Positions 1-6,314 are shown, counted from the first letter of the stretch. The stretch: DNA of 8,153 nucleotides from an uncultured Ruminococcus sp. (GCA_947175005.1 CAMWLD010000088.1:1-8153); one strand, 5' to 3'. Notes: generated by a model from the sequence alone, not told the origin. Program-made: numbers and translations.

Positions 1-1
1 G

Positions 2-148
2 CGTGAGGTAATAGGCACGGGACTCGGCCTCAGCATTGTAAAGCAGATCTTCATACTTCACGGCTTTAAATTCGGCGTAAGATCGGAAGAAGGCGTGGGA
101 AGCACCTTTTGGTTTGAGATGGAGCGAAAGCAGCATAAATCGGGCTGA
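2..148 (+). CDS. sensor histidine kinase, C-terminal fragment
   Basis: The last 48 codons of a gene that enters from the left edge, ending at TGA 146-148. The peptide contains GTGLGLSIVK, the glycine-rich G2 box of the HATPase_c ATP-binding domain, and then VRSEEGVGSTFWFEM, the usual closing beta-strands of that domain with the GS/GT-F motif. These kinases bind ATP, phosphorylate their own histidine and pass the phosphate to a response regulator; most are membrane sensors. A short basic tail (ERKQHKSG) follows the domain, so the C-terminus looks complete. The sensor part, the H box and any partner regulator lie outside the window, so the stimulus cannot be guessed. A hybrid kinase is unlikely because no receiver domain follows. 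The gene converges on yqhQ and the terminator between them serves both. Confidence 0.85.
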   Translation, partial: REVIGTGLGLSIVKQIFILHGFKFGVRSEEGVGSTFWFEMERKQHKSG

Positions 149-155
149 AATAAAA

Positions 156-205
156 AAGAGGCAAGATGTTTACAGGAGAATCCTTAAAACATCTTGCCTT
201 TTGTT
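156..205. terminator. bidirectional intrinsic terminator between histidine kinase and yqhQ
   Basis: A perfect 13-bp inverted repeat: AGGCAAGATGTTT (159-171) pairs with 187-199, around a 15-nt loop that itself holds a small AGGA/TCCT pair. The plus strand has a T-rich tail after the stem. On the minus strand the stem is followed by T's, because the plus strand has an A run just before 159. It lies 8 nt after the kinase stop and within 25 nt of the yqhQ stop, as expected for a shared terminator between convergent genes. Confidence 0.85.
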
Positions 206-222
206 TCTTTGCAAGCCTCCGG

Positions 223-1224
223 TCACCATTTATCCGTCGATCTGTCCTCGGGCAGCACAGGCGTTATCGCCGCAATTGCCACCTCTATCTGCTTGTCGTC
301 GGGTTCTTTTGTGGTTATCCGCTGAAGCCACAGCCCGGGAGCGGAAATTATCCTTGTGAAAATATTATCCACACGCCCCGCCAGCTTTATAAGCTCATAT
401 CCCACCGAGGTCTCCACAGGCAGGAGCAGAAGCTGCATACCAAACCGCTTAAATACATTATCCCAAGGGAGAAATATCCCTATGGCAATGCCCAGAAGAA
501 TTATCAGCATAATAAAGCTTGTTCCGCAGCGGGGGTGGAAACGGGTCTGCTTTTTTACATTCTCCACCGTCAGCGGCAGTCCCGCCTCATAGCAGGCTAT
601 GGTCTTGTGCTCTGCCCCGTGGTATCTGAAGGTTTTCGCCATTTCTTTCATGTTGGATATGACCCACATATACCCCACCAGCAGACAAAGCTTGATAAGC
701 CCTTCGACTATTGCCTTTAAAATATTCGGCGCGCCCAGCTTTCCCAGCAGCCCCGATATAAGGGCAGGGAAAAACTTCAGTACGCAAAGCATTATTATAA
801 ACATTACCACACTGATAACTGCCATTACAGCGCCCAGCGCCTTGTCGCTGTTTTCACCCTCTAAGGCAGCGTCCAGCTTTTTCATGAGCTTTGTGTTGTA
901 AAGCCATTCTTCAAATTTTGAAAGCTCCTCGTCCTCATCATCGCCGTCGGCGTCTATCTGCTTCTGTGAGGATTTTGTTATGCACTCTGCGCCCTCTATA
1001 AGATTATTCACAAAGTTATAGCAGCCCCGTATAAACGGGGTCTTTGTGTACCACGGAGCGTCGTCGCCGTTGTTCACTTTCCATGTCTCAACGTCGATAC
1101 TCCCGTCGGGCAGGCGGCACGCCATGGCGGCAATGCCCACGCCTTTCATCATTATGCCCTCGATAAGCGCCTGTCCGCCTATCTTTGATTTGATCTTGCA
1201 GGGTGCTTCTTTTAATTCGCTCAT
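223..1224 (-). CDS. yqhQ: YqhQ-like DUF1385 membrane protein
   Basis: A 333-residue protein of the DUF1385 family, whose Bacillus subtilis member is YqhQ; the molecular function is not established. The family hallmarks are all present: GGQALIEGIMMKG at residues 16-28, FIRGCYNFVNNLIEG at 64-78, YHGAEHKTIACYE at 201-213, RFHPRCGTSF at 228-237, and the C-terminal APGLWLQRITTKEPDDKQIE at 295-314. Hydrophobic stretches at about 129-160, 168-191, 237-254 and 262-272 are likely membrane segments. The conserved His202, His206, His230 and Cys233 between segments could bind a metal, which is inference. A very acidic linker (DADGDDEDEE, 91-100) separates the N-terminal part from the first membrane segment. 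The ATG at 1224 has AAAGG 7 nt upstream. A second, stronger AAAGGAG lies further up (1248-1254) with no start beside it. It follows the larger lipoprotein gene by 54 nt with no terminator or promoter seen between, so the two are probably cotranscribed. Confidence 0.9.
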   Translation of the reverse strand: MSELKEAPCKIKSKIGGQALIEGIMMKGVGIAAMACRLPDGSIDVETWKVNNGDDAPWYTKTPFIRGCYNFVNNLIEGAECITKSSQKQIDADGDDEDEELSKFEEWLYNTKLMKKLDAALEGENSDKALGAVMAVISVVMFIIMLCVLKFFPALISGLLGKLGAPNILKAIVEGLIKLCLLVGYMWVISNMKEMAKTFRYHGAEHKTIACYEAGLPLTVENVKKQTRFHPRCGTSFIMLIILLGIAIGIFLPWDNVFKRFGMQLLLLPVETSVGYELIKLAGRVDNIFTRIISAPGLWLQRITTKEPDDKQIEVAIAAITPVLPEDRSTDKW

Positions 1225-1278
1225 ATTAAACCTTTCTTCTCGGATAACTCCTTTAATATTTTAGGGCGTTAATTCAAA

Positions 1279-2577
1279 TTATGTATCCGCTGCCTTGGCT
1301 TTTTCTTCATCGGAAAGCTTACAAAAAGCAATAGAATTGCTACCCGTAGGGACAAGATAATGGCTGCCCTTTCCGTCGTATTCATAATCGTTGTCGTAAT
1401 AAAATTTCAGCCAGTAATTTTCATCTCCGTAGCAGTCGCACCAAGCCGTATCCTCTATATTTCCGGGACCCAGTATTTTCTGAACGTCCTGCTTAGATGA
1501 TTTTTCATTCAGTCCCTTGATATCGTATATTTTCAGCATATATGTCCCAAAAACGCCGCTGCCGCCCCGCAGCACGCCCACATTCTCATCTTCTCCGTCA
1601 ATCTCGGTATACAGCCAGAGGTCGCCGGGAAATTCACCGTCAAAATGCTCTTTTACCTCGTCAAAGCTAAAACGGGAAAGGTAACGATATTCTAAAAGCT
1701 TGGTATCAACATCCTCCAGTTCACAAGGAACTTTTATTTCGGAATTGCCGCAGCTTATTACTGAAAAATCCTCAAGCTCCCAATCGGTTATCTCATAGGA
1801 AAGGGTCACTGCAGACAATTTGAGGTATAGCTCATCGAGGTCTATCTCATTAATAATGTCCGCCTCGGGGACATCAAAGTAAATAGCAATATAGCTGAAT
1901 TTGCGGTCGGTATATTCGCCGTTTTCATAGTCAAAGCGAAAGTGCACATGGCAGGTGTCTGTGCCGTCGGTGAATGTATATTTGAGACTGTCGTCTTTCC
2001 TTTCACCCTCGCCGAAAACCGCATATACATCATCGGCGGAGCTGTTAAGGTCAAGTCCGCAGGAAAGAGAAAAATCTATCCCTGCCTCGGTCATATCCTC
2101 GGAAAATCCTCTTATAAGCCTTATCTCCTTTGAGGACAGATCGCTAAAATCGCTCAAATGCCCCATTATCGCCTGTGAGACCTGTTGACCGTCGTAAAAA
2201 ATATCATACATCAGGCCGCCGTTCAGTTCCAGATAATAACGTTCCAGATCATTATTAAAATATTCAAAGTTATTAAGCTCATAGGAAAAGCGTTCGTCCA
2301 GCTCGGTGAGATTGTCGAGGGTTATCGGGAGGGTAAGGGTCTTTCCGTTTATGAGAACCATATTCCGCAGATCGTCCATGGTCATGCCCTCGGGCAGATT
2401 AGAATCTGCGGCTTCGGCAGGCGCATTTTCCAAGGTCTCCGTCAGGGACTGCTCCTGCGCAGTGCTTTCCTCCAAGGAGATTTCCTCCGCTGCCTGAATG
2501 GGGGCTTCATTAGCGGCGCAGCCTCCTGTGCAGCTTATAGTTAAAAGGACGGCAAGCAGGGCTGTAAGCTTTTTCAT
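1279..2577 (-). CDS. predicted lipoprotein with two copies of a shared module
   Basis: A 432-residue protein of unrecognised family. The reading frame is open upstream to 2646, but the ATG at 2577 is chosen because AAAGGGAG lies 7 nt before it and because this start gives a clean signal: Lys-Lys, a hydrophobic core, then SCTGGC with Cys20 (less likely Cys16) as the lipidated residue. The -3 Thr is not the usual Leu. Residues 21-62 form a Glu/Ala/Ser-rich tether. The rest appears to be an internal duplication. Unit 1 has NGKTLTLPITLDNLTE (77-92) followed by GLDLNSSADDVYAVFGEGE (174-192). Unit 2 has GNSEIKVPCELEDVDTK (277-293) followed by GLNEKSSKQDVQKILGPGN (355-373). Each unit ends in aromatic, beta-strand-like sequence. 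The same two motifs occur once in the smaller lipoprotein at 6453-7121. The protein is acidic and should sit on the outer face of the membrane. It leads a likely operon with yqhQ. Function unknown; a sensor-like or envelope role is only a guess. Confidence 0.85.
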   Translation of the reverse strand: MKKLTALLAVLLTISCTGGCAANEAPIQAAEEISLEESTAQEQSLTETLENAPAEAADSNLPEGMTMDDLRNMVLINGKTLTLPITLDNLTELDERFSYELNNFEYFNNDLERYYLELNGGLMYDIFYDGQQVSQAIMGHLSDFSDLSSKEIRLIRGFSEDMTEAGIDFSLSCGLDLNSSADDVYAVFGEGERKDDSLKYTFTDGTDTCHVHFRFDYENGEYTDRKFSYIAIYFDVPEADIINEIDLDELYLKLSAVTLSYEITDWELEDFSVISCGNSEIKVPCELEDVDTKLLEYRYLSRFSFDEVKEHFDGEFPGDLWLYTEIDGEDENVGVLRGGSGVFGTYMLKIYDIKGLNEKSSKQDVQKILGPGNIEDTAWCDCYGDENYWLKFYYDNDYEYDGKGSHYLVPTGSNSIAFCKLSDEEKAKAADT

Positions 2578-2622
2578 AATTACGCTCCCTTTCCGACGGC
2601 GGTTTACGTCAATATAATTCCG

Positions 2623-2657
2623 AACGGCAGCGGGAAAACAAAACACACCGCCCCGTT
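2623..2657 (-). promoter_or_regulatory. 5'-end stem-loop in the larger lipoprotein mRNA
   Basis: On the minus strand the leader begins with AACGG-G-GCGG, which pairs with CCGC-TG-CCGTT after a T-rich loop. That is nine base pairs with a small internal loop, from 2657 down to 2623. The predicted transcription start, about 7 nt beyond the -10 box at 2664-2669, falls at 2656-2657, so the stem would sit at the very 5' end of the mRNA. No T run follows on the minus strand, so it is not a terminator. A 5' stem of this sort often protects mRNA from decay; that role is inference. Confidence 0.45.
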
Positions 2658-2663
2658 AACTTT

Positions 2664-2692
2664 ATTATATCACCATATCAGTCCTGTGTCAA
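2664..2692 (-). promoter_or_regulatory. sigma-A promoter of the lipoprotein-yqhQ unit
   Basis: On the minus strand, TTGACA (2692-2687) and TATAAT (2669-2664) are separated by exactly 17 nt, with TGA just before the -10 box (an extended -10). Both hexamers match the consensus perfectly. It lies about 10 nt past the T-rich tail of the typA terminator, so the two transcription units are tightly packed. The resulting leader is about 80 nt. Confidence 0.9.
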
Positions 2693-2699
2693 GCCAAAT

Positions 2700-2750
2700 A
2701 AAAAATAATGCAAAATTAAAAGGACGGCGAAATTACCCCGCCGCCCCTTA
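2700..2750 (-). terminator. intrinsic terminator of typA
   Basis: Read on the minus strand, AAGGGGCGGCG (2749-2739) pairs with CGCCGTCCTTT, using two G-U pairs, around a short loop, and is followed by TTTTAATTTT. The stem starts 8 nt after the typA stop codon. The G-U pairs form only in minus-strand RNA, which supports this orientation. Confidence 0.85.
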
Positions 2751-2756
2751 AAAAGC

Positions 2757-4580
2757 TTATGCTTTTTCTTTTGCCTTTGTCTTTGCCCTAAGTGAATTAT
2801 CAAGAATGCGCTTTCTTATTCTTATGGACTTGGGAGTTATCTCCAGCAGCTCATCATCCGCAATAAATTCCAGACTTTCCTCCAAAGAAAGCTTTCTCGG
2901 GGGAACAAGCCGCAAAGCGTCGTCCGAACCGCTGGCACGGGTGTTTGTCAGGTGCTTTTTCTTGCACACGTTTACAACTAAGTCCTCCGCCTTTGGAGAA
3001 GCCCCCACGATCATGCCCTCGTAAACGGGAACGCCCGCCCCTATAAACAGCGAACCTCTCTCCTGGGCATTGTAAAGCCCGTAGGTAACAGATTCTCCCG
3101 TTTCAAAGGAAACCAGCGAACCGCTGCTGCGCCTGGGGATATCCCCCTTGTAAGGCTGATAGGAATCGAGAATACTGCTCATAACGCCCTCGCCCTTGGT
3201 GTCCGTGAGGAATTCGCTCTTGTAGCCGAAAAGCCCGCGGGAGGGGATTATAAATTCCATTCTCATGCGGCTGCCCTGGGGGTGCATGGACTGAAGTTCC
3301 CCTTTTCTCGTGCCCATTTTTTCCATAACAGTTCCCGTGCAGTCCTCGGGAACGTCTATAACAAGCCGCTCCATAGGCTCGCAGTCCACGCCGTCTATCT
3401 CTTTCATAAGCACTCTCGGGGTGGAAACACCCAGCTCATACCCCTCACGGCGCATATTTTCAATAAGTATTGACAGGTGCATTTCCCCTCTGCCGCATAC
3501 TTTAAAGCTGTCGGTATTTTCCGTCTCCGAAACACGCAGGGAAACGTCCCTCAAAACTTCTTTAAAAAGCCTGTCCCGCAGCTGCCTGGAGGTAACAAAT
3601 TTCCCTTCCTTGCCCGCAAAGGGGCTGTCGTTTACGGAGAAGGTCATCTCCACCGTAGGCTCGCTTATCTTAACAAAGGGCAGCGGCTCTACGCATTCCG
3701 TGCTGCAAAGAGTATCCCCTATAGTGATGTCCTCTATACCCGATATCCAAACAATATCTCCCACTTTTGCCTCTTCAACATTCTGCCTGCCAAGACCCTC
3801 GATCTGGCTAACGGTAACGATCTTGCTGTTGTAGGGCTTCTTGCTTTCATGGTAATCGCAGACTGTCACCTGACTGTTTACCTTGATAACGCCCCTCTCA
3901 ACTCTGCCGATACCCGTCCTGCCCACATAATCGTTGTAGTCAATGGAGGAAATGAGCATTTGCATAGCCCCGTTTTCGTCACCCTCGGGAGCGGGAATGT
4001 AATCAAGGATAGTGTCAAACAAGGGTTTAAGGTCAACGCCCTCCTCATACTGGCTGAGGGAACACGTCCCCGCACGCCCCGAGCAGAAAAGCACGGGACT
4101 TTCCAGCTGTTCTTCGGAAGCGTCCAGATCAAGCAACAGCTCCAGTACCTCGTCTCCTATTTCGTCAAGACGGGCGTCGGGGCGGTCTATCTTATTCACC
4201 ACCACAATTATCCTGTGACCCAGCTCCAGCGCCTTTGACAGCACAAATCTTGTCTGAGGCATAGGCCCTTCCGCAGCGTCCACCAGCAGCAGCACGCCGT
4301 CCACCATTTTCAGCACACGCTCAACCTCGCCGCCGAAATCTGCGTGCCCCGGGGTGTCGATAATGTTTATCTTCACATCATTGTAGTAAACGGAAGTGTT
4401 TTTCGCAAGAATGGTAATACCCCTCTCACGCTCGATATCGTTGGAGTCCATGACTCTGTCCTCCACCGCCTGATTTTCCCTGAATGCGCCTCCCTGTTTC
4501 AGCATTTCGTCCACCAGAGTGGTCTTGCCGTGGTCAACGTGGGCAATTATTGCAATGTTCCTTAAATCGTTTCTTACCAT
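2757..4580 (-). CDS. typA: ribosome-associated GTPase TypA/BipA
   Basis: A complete 607-residue translational GTPase of the TypA/BipA family, which binds ribosomes and supports 50S assembly and growth under cold or stress. The G-domain motifs are in order: AHVDHGKT (13-20, P-loop), RGIT (53-56, switch I), DTPGH (75-79, switch II), NKID (129-132) and SGRAG (167-171). The last differs a little from the SA-x-x-G seen in most family members. The SGRGE-type segment of EF-G relatives is present as [19 protein letters not shown]. The TypA-specific C-terminal domain is present with [30 protein letters not shown] and [11 protein letters not shown]. Length is typical (about 605-615). GAAAGGAAA precedes the ATG by about 6 nt. 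No promoter of the strong kind found elsewhere in the window is visible between 4581 and 4787; an AT-rich palindrome lies there instead. Its own terminator follows the stop. Confidence 0.97.
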   Translation of the reverse strand: MVRNDLRNIAIIAHVDHGKTTLVDEMLKQGGAFRENQAVEDRVMDSNDIERERGITILAKNTSVYYNDVKINIIDTPGHADFGGEVERVLKMVDGVLLLVDAAEGPMPQTRFVLSKALELGHRIIVVVNKIDRPDARLDEIGDEVLELLLDLDASEEQLESPVLFCSGRAGTCSLSQYEEGVDLKPLFDTILDYIPAPEGDENGAMQMLISSIDYNDYVGRTGIGRVERGVIKVNSQVTVCDYHESKKPYNSKIVTVSQIEGLGRQNVEEAKVGDIVWISGIEDITIGDTLCSTECVEPLPFVKISEPTVEMTFSVNDSPFAGKEGKFVTSRQLRDRLFKEVLRDVSLRVSETENTDSFKVCGRGEMHLSILIENMRREGYELGVSTPRVLMKEIDGVDCEPMERLVIDVPEDCTGTVMEKMGTRKGELQSMHPQGSRMRMEFIIPSRGLFGYKSEFLTDTKGEGVMSSILDSYQPYKGDIPRRSSGSLVSFETGESVTYGLYNAQERGSLFIGAGVPVYEGMIVGASPKAEDLVVNVCKKKHLTNTRASGSDDALRLVPPRKLSLEESLEFIADDELLEITPKSIRIRKRILDNSLRAKTKAKEKA

Positions 4581-4700
4581 AAAAATTTCCTTTCTTTTTC
4601 GGGGAGACAGACCGATTTTATTTTCTGCCTTTTTCGATAAATTTCCGCAAACGAAAAGTTGTTCGTGATCGTGTAAAATCTCCTAACAAATTGTACAAAT

Positions 4701-4721
4701 TTTCTAAATTTAATTTAGAAA
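4701..4721. repeat. AT-rich palindrome upstream of typA
   Basis: TTTCTAAATT (4701-4710) and its exact reverse complement (4712-4721) flank a single base. A shorter perfect palindrome, TTGTACAA, lies alongside at 4691-4698. Both are 110-140 bp before the typA start, in a region otherwise without features between the tRNA terminator and typA. They may be an operator for a dimeric regulator. AT-rich DNA makes short palindromes by chance, but 10-bp arms are less expected. Confidence 0.4.
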
Positions 4722-4786
4722 TAATGCCTAAAATCAATGAACACACACAGAAAAAACAGTTGATGTTAAACAAAAGCATATTTGCA

Positions 4787-4819
4787 TAAAAAAGCCTTGC
4801 AGGTATTTTCCTGCAAGGC
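4787..4819 (-). terminator. intrinsic terminator of the tRNA operon
   Basis: On the minus strand, GCCTTGCAGG (4819-4810) pairs perfectly over 10 bp with CCTGCAAGGC (4803-4794) around a 6-nt loop, followed by six T's and A. It lies 8 nt after the CCA end of tRNA-Tyr. Confidence 0.95.
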
Positions 4820-4827
4820 AATATACA

Positions 4828-4911
4828 TGGTGGAAGAGGATGGATTTGAACCATCGAAGCCGAAGCAACAGATTTACAGTCTGCCCCCTTTGACCACTCG
4901 GGAACTCTTCC
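4828..4911 (-). tRNA. tRNA-Tyr (anticodon GTA)
   Basis: Minus-strand 84-nt class II tRNA. The acceptor GGAAGAG (4911-4905) pairs with CTCTTCC (4838-4832), followed by the discriminator A and an encoded CCA (4830-4828). The anticodon loop CTGTAAA gives GTA (Tyr). The variable arm is a small hairpin with a TTCG loop, as expected for bacterial tRNA-Tyr. The T arm is GATGG-TTCAAAT-CCATC. It is six bases downstream of tRNA-Thr. Confidence 0.97.
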
Positions 4912-4917
4912 GCATGA

Positions 4918-4993
4918 TGGAGCTGGTGGACGGACTTGAACCCCCGACCTGCTGATTACAAATCAGCTGCTCTACCAACTGAGCTACACCAGC
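4918..4993 (-). tRNA. tRNA-Thr (anticodon TGT)
   Basis: Minus-strand 76-nt cloverleaf. The acceptor GCTGGTG (4993-4987) pairs with CACCAGC (4928-4922), followed by discriminator T and encoded CCA (4920-4918). The anticodon stem-loop is GCTGA-TTTGTAA-TCAGC, which gives TGT and reads ACA (Thr). The D arm (GCTCAGTTGGTAGAGC) and T arm (GGGGGTTCAAGTCC) are standard. It is the first gene of a two-tRNA transcript with tRNA-Tyr. Confidence 0.97.
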
Positions 4994-5013
4994 GCTCTTT
5001 AAGCGACTATTAT

Positions 5014-5042
5014 AGTATATCACTTGTTTTGCGGTTTGTCAA
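5014..5042 (-). promoter_or_regulatory. sigma-A promoter of the tRNA-Thr/Tyr operon
   Basis: On the minus strand, TTGACA (5042-5037), a 17-nt spacer and TATACT (5019-5014), with TGA immediately before the -10 box. It lies about 20 nt upstream of the tRNA-Thr 5' end. It is divergent from the hrb promoter about 90 bp away. Confidence 0.92.
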
Positions 5043-5132
5043 TAGGATTTTATGAAATTAACATTTTTTTTACAATTGCCCTTATTTTTCGTCCCACAAA
5101 GAAAATTTACGGGAGAAATTTCCGAAAAACGG

Positions 5133-5161
5133 TTGATTTTGGGGATAAAACGTGGTATACT
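5133..5161 (+). promoter_or_regulatory. sigma-A promoter of hrb
   Basis: TTGATT (5133-5138), a 17-nt spacer and TATACT (5156-5161), with TGG just before the -10 box. The start would be near 5168, giving a leader of about 75 nt. The AT-rich DNA from 5043 to 5132, between this and the tRNA promoter, holds nothing I can name. Confidence 0.85.
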
Positions 5162-5174
5162 AAACGCAGGGAAT

Positions 5175-5202
5175 GAGGTTGGAGAACCGCTTCTCCGAAC
5201 TC
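5175..5202 (+). promoter_or_regulatory. hairpin in the hrb leader
   Basis: GGAGAA (5181-5186) pairs with TTCTCC (5191-5196) across a CCGC loop. The helix extends outward through a G-U pair, an A-T pair, one mismatch and GAG/CTC. It starts within about 8 nt of the predicted transcript start. No T run follows, so it is not an obvious attenuator. The strand GAGGTT (5175-5180) could instead pair with AACCTC (5218-5223), giving an alternative fold. Confidence 0.5.
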
Positions 5203-5223
5203 TTACCTCTAACATCTAACCTC
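5203..5223 (+). repeat. heptameric tandem repeat in the hrb leader
   Basis: Three consecutive 7-mers: TTACCTC, TAACATC, TAACCTC. On the other strand the unit reads roughly GAGGTTA. A weaker fourth copy, CGAACTC, lies at 5196-5202. The repeat is in the untranslated leader, directly after the hairpin and before the ribosome binding site. Confidence 0.6.
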
Positions 5224-5228
5224 TGAAA

Positions 5229-5242
5229 GGGGACTGTATCCC
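5229..5242 (+). promoter_or_regulatory. ribosome binding site of hrb inside a small hairpin
   Basis: The Shine-Dalgarno GAAAGGGG (5225-5232) is 11 nt before the ATG. Its GGGA (5230-5233) can pair with TCCC (5239-5242) around the loop CTGTA, placing the closing strand directly against the start codon. A 4-bp stem is weak, so control by this fold is only a possibility. Confidence 0.4.
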
Positions 5243-5243
5243 A

Positions 5244-5882
5244 ATGAACAATACCGCATTAAACAATATTTCCTACGGATTATACGTACTTACCGCCTCG
5301 GAAAACGGCAAAGACAACGGCTGCATAATCAACACCCTTATGCAGCAGACAAGCAGTCCGCTGCGTGTGTCGGTAACGGTGAACAAGGCAAATCTCACTT
5401 GCGATATGATAGCAAACACAGGTTTGTTCAATGTCTCAATGCTGGACACCACAACACCCTTTGAGCTTATAAAGCATTTCGGCTTTCAGAGCGGCAGGAA
5501 TGCACAAAAGTTTGAAGTGCCCGAAGTATACGGCTTCAAGCCTTATTATGCCGACAACGGTCTGATATATTTAAAAGAGCACACCTGCGCATTTCTCTCA
5601 TGCAAAGTCATATCACAAACCGATCTTGGCAGCCATATTATGTTTATGGCAGAGGTGACGGACGGCGACACAATAAGCAAAAACCCGCCCATGACATATG
5701 CATATTATCATGCCAATGTCAAGCCCAAGCCCGCCCAAAAGCCCGAGGATAACGCACAGAGCAAAAAAGGCTGGGTCTGCAAGATATGCGGATATATTTA
5801 CGAGGGCGAGGAGCTGCCGAAGGATTATGTCTGCCCCATTTGCAAGCACGGTGCGGAGGATTTTGAAAAAATTGACGGTTAA
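5244..5882 (+). CDS. hrb: high-molecular-weight rubredoxin (flavin reductase-like domain fused to rubredoxin)
   Basis: 212 residues, complete. Residues 1 to about 155 form a flavoredoxin-type FMN-binding domain of the flavin reductase-like split-barrel family (LNNISYGLYVLTA at the start, NGCIINTLMQQTSSP, and a late SHIMFMAEVTDG strand). A Lys/Pro-rich linker (about 158-175) leads to a compact rubredoxin domain at 177-210, with the iron ligands Cys179, Cys182, Cys197 and Cys200 in CKIC and CPIC. The loop between the two Cys pairs is short, as in rubrerythrin-type rubredoxins. The same arrangement is known from Moorella Hrb, which takes electrons from NADH and passes them to the flavodiiron protein FprA for reduction of NO or oxygen. 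By analogy this is a cytoplasmic electron carrier. No FprA or rubrerythrin gene is adjacent, so the partner is elsewhere. It is transcribed from its own promoter through a structured leader, and no clear terminator is seen before rpmB. Confidence 0.88.
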   Translation: MNNTALNNISYGLYVLTASENGKDNGCIINTLMQQTSSPLRVSVTVNKANLTCDMIANTGLFNVSMLDTTTPFELIKHFGFQSGRNAQKFEVPEVYGFKPYYADNGLIYLKEHTCAFLSCKVISQTDLGSHIMFMAEVTDGDTISKNPPMTYAYYHANVKPKPAQKPEDNAQSKKGWVCKICGYIYEGEELPKDYVCPICKHGAEDFEKIDG

Positions 5883-5947
5883 GTCTTGTCGTTTTGCCCT
5901 AAATCCGGCAGAAATTTGCCGTTCGGTATGGTCAAAATGTGAAAATA

Positions 5948-5961
5948 TTGTAAAATTACAA
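5948..5961. repeat. interrupted palindrome upstream of the rpmB promoter
   Basis: TTGTAA and TTACAA, perfect 6-bp arms two bases apart, ending 7 bp before the rpmB -35 box. The position suits a regulator site. The arms loosely resemble Fur-family boxes (TCGTAAT for Zur, TTATAAT for PerR), but the 6-2-6 spacing differs from their 7-1-7 layout, so no regulator is assigned. Confidence 0.35.
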
Positions 5962-5968
5962 AAAAGCC

Positions 5969-5997
5969 TTGCAATTTAAGGTGAGTTGTGATAAAAT
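5969..5997 (+). promoter_or_regulatory. sigma-A promoter of rpmB
   Basis: TTGCAA (5969-5974), a 17-nt spacer and TAAAAT (5992-5997), with TGA before the -10 box (extended -10). The start would be near 6004, giving a leader of about 60 nt. Confidence 0.82.
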
Positions 5998-6064
5998 AAT
6001 AATGTTATGAAATTTTGAGAGATAAAAAATTCCCTCAATGAACGAATTTAAGGAGGTGTGCCCC

Positions 6065-6253
6065 ATGGCAAAATGCGATATTTGCGGAAAGGGCGTTACT
6101 TTCGGTATAAGGGTTTCCCATTCCCACCGTCGTTCCAACAGAGCGTGGAAGCCCAATGTAAAGCGTGTAAAGGCTATTGTTGACGGTTCTCCCAAGCATA
6201 TTCACGTATGCACAAGATGCCTGCGCTCGGGTAAGGTAACCAGAGCAAGCTGA
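6065..6253 (+). CDS. rpmB: 50S ribosomal protein bL28
   Basis: A 62-residue bL28, a late-assembling large-subunit protein near the E site. The open frame extends upstream to an ATG at 6038, but the start at 6065 is chosen because AAGGAGGT (6050-6057) lies 7 nt before it and MAKCDICGKG is the family N-terminus. Cys4 and Cys7 (CDIC) with Cys49 and Cys52 (CTRC) make this the zinc-binding (C+) form, so it needs zinc. The basic body (HSHRRSNRAWKPNVKRVKA) is typical rRNA-binding sequence. It appears monocistronic, with its own promoter and terminator. In many Firmicutes rpmB also stands alone. A weak AAGCT/AGCTT hairpin with a T tail overlaps the stop codon, before the real terminator about 60 nt on. 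Confidence 0.97.
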   Translation: MAKCDICGKGVTFGIRVSHSHRRSNRAWKPNVKRVKAIVDGSPKHIHVCTRCLRSGKVTRAS

Positions 6254-6314
6254 ATTTAAGCTTTTTTATAACCGAATGTACGTACTTTAAGGTAAGAAAT
6301 TTCAAAAGCAAGAG

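Noticed and set aside
2578..2646. Upstream extension of the larger lipoprotein to the ATG at 2646
   Set aside because: It would put 23 residues before the signal peptide, overlaps the 5' stem-loop and the predicted transcription start, and lacks a ribosome binding site; the ATG at 2577 has one.
3477..4238. Plus-strand open frame of 253 codons opposite typA
   Set aside because: It is antisense to an intact, conserved GTPase gene and has no family signature.
4618..4854. Minus-strand open frame of 78 codons between tRNA-Tyr and typA
   Set aside because: It starts inside the tRNA-Tyr gene and runs through that operon's terminator, has no ribosome binding site and no recognisable sequence.
5906..5921. 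CGGCA/TGCCG hairpin after hrb as a terminator
   Set aside because: Only 5 bp and not followed by a T run on either strand.
6038..6064. Upstream extension of rpmB to the ATG at 6038
   Set aside because: The AAGGAGGT sequence lies inside this extension and correctly spaces the ATG at 6065, which matches the bL28 N-terminus.
6278..6285. GTACGTAC palindrome after rpmB
   Set aside because: An isolated 8-bp palindrome downstream of a gene with no partner site; chance is adequate.
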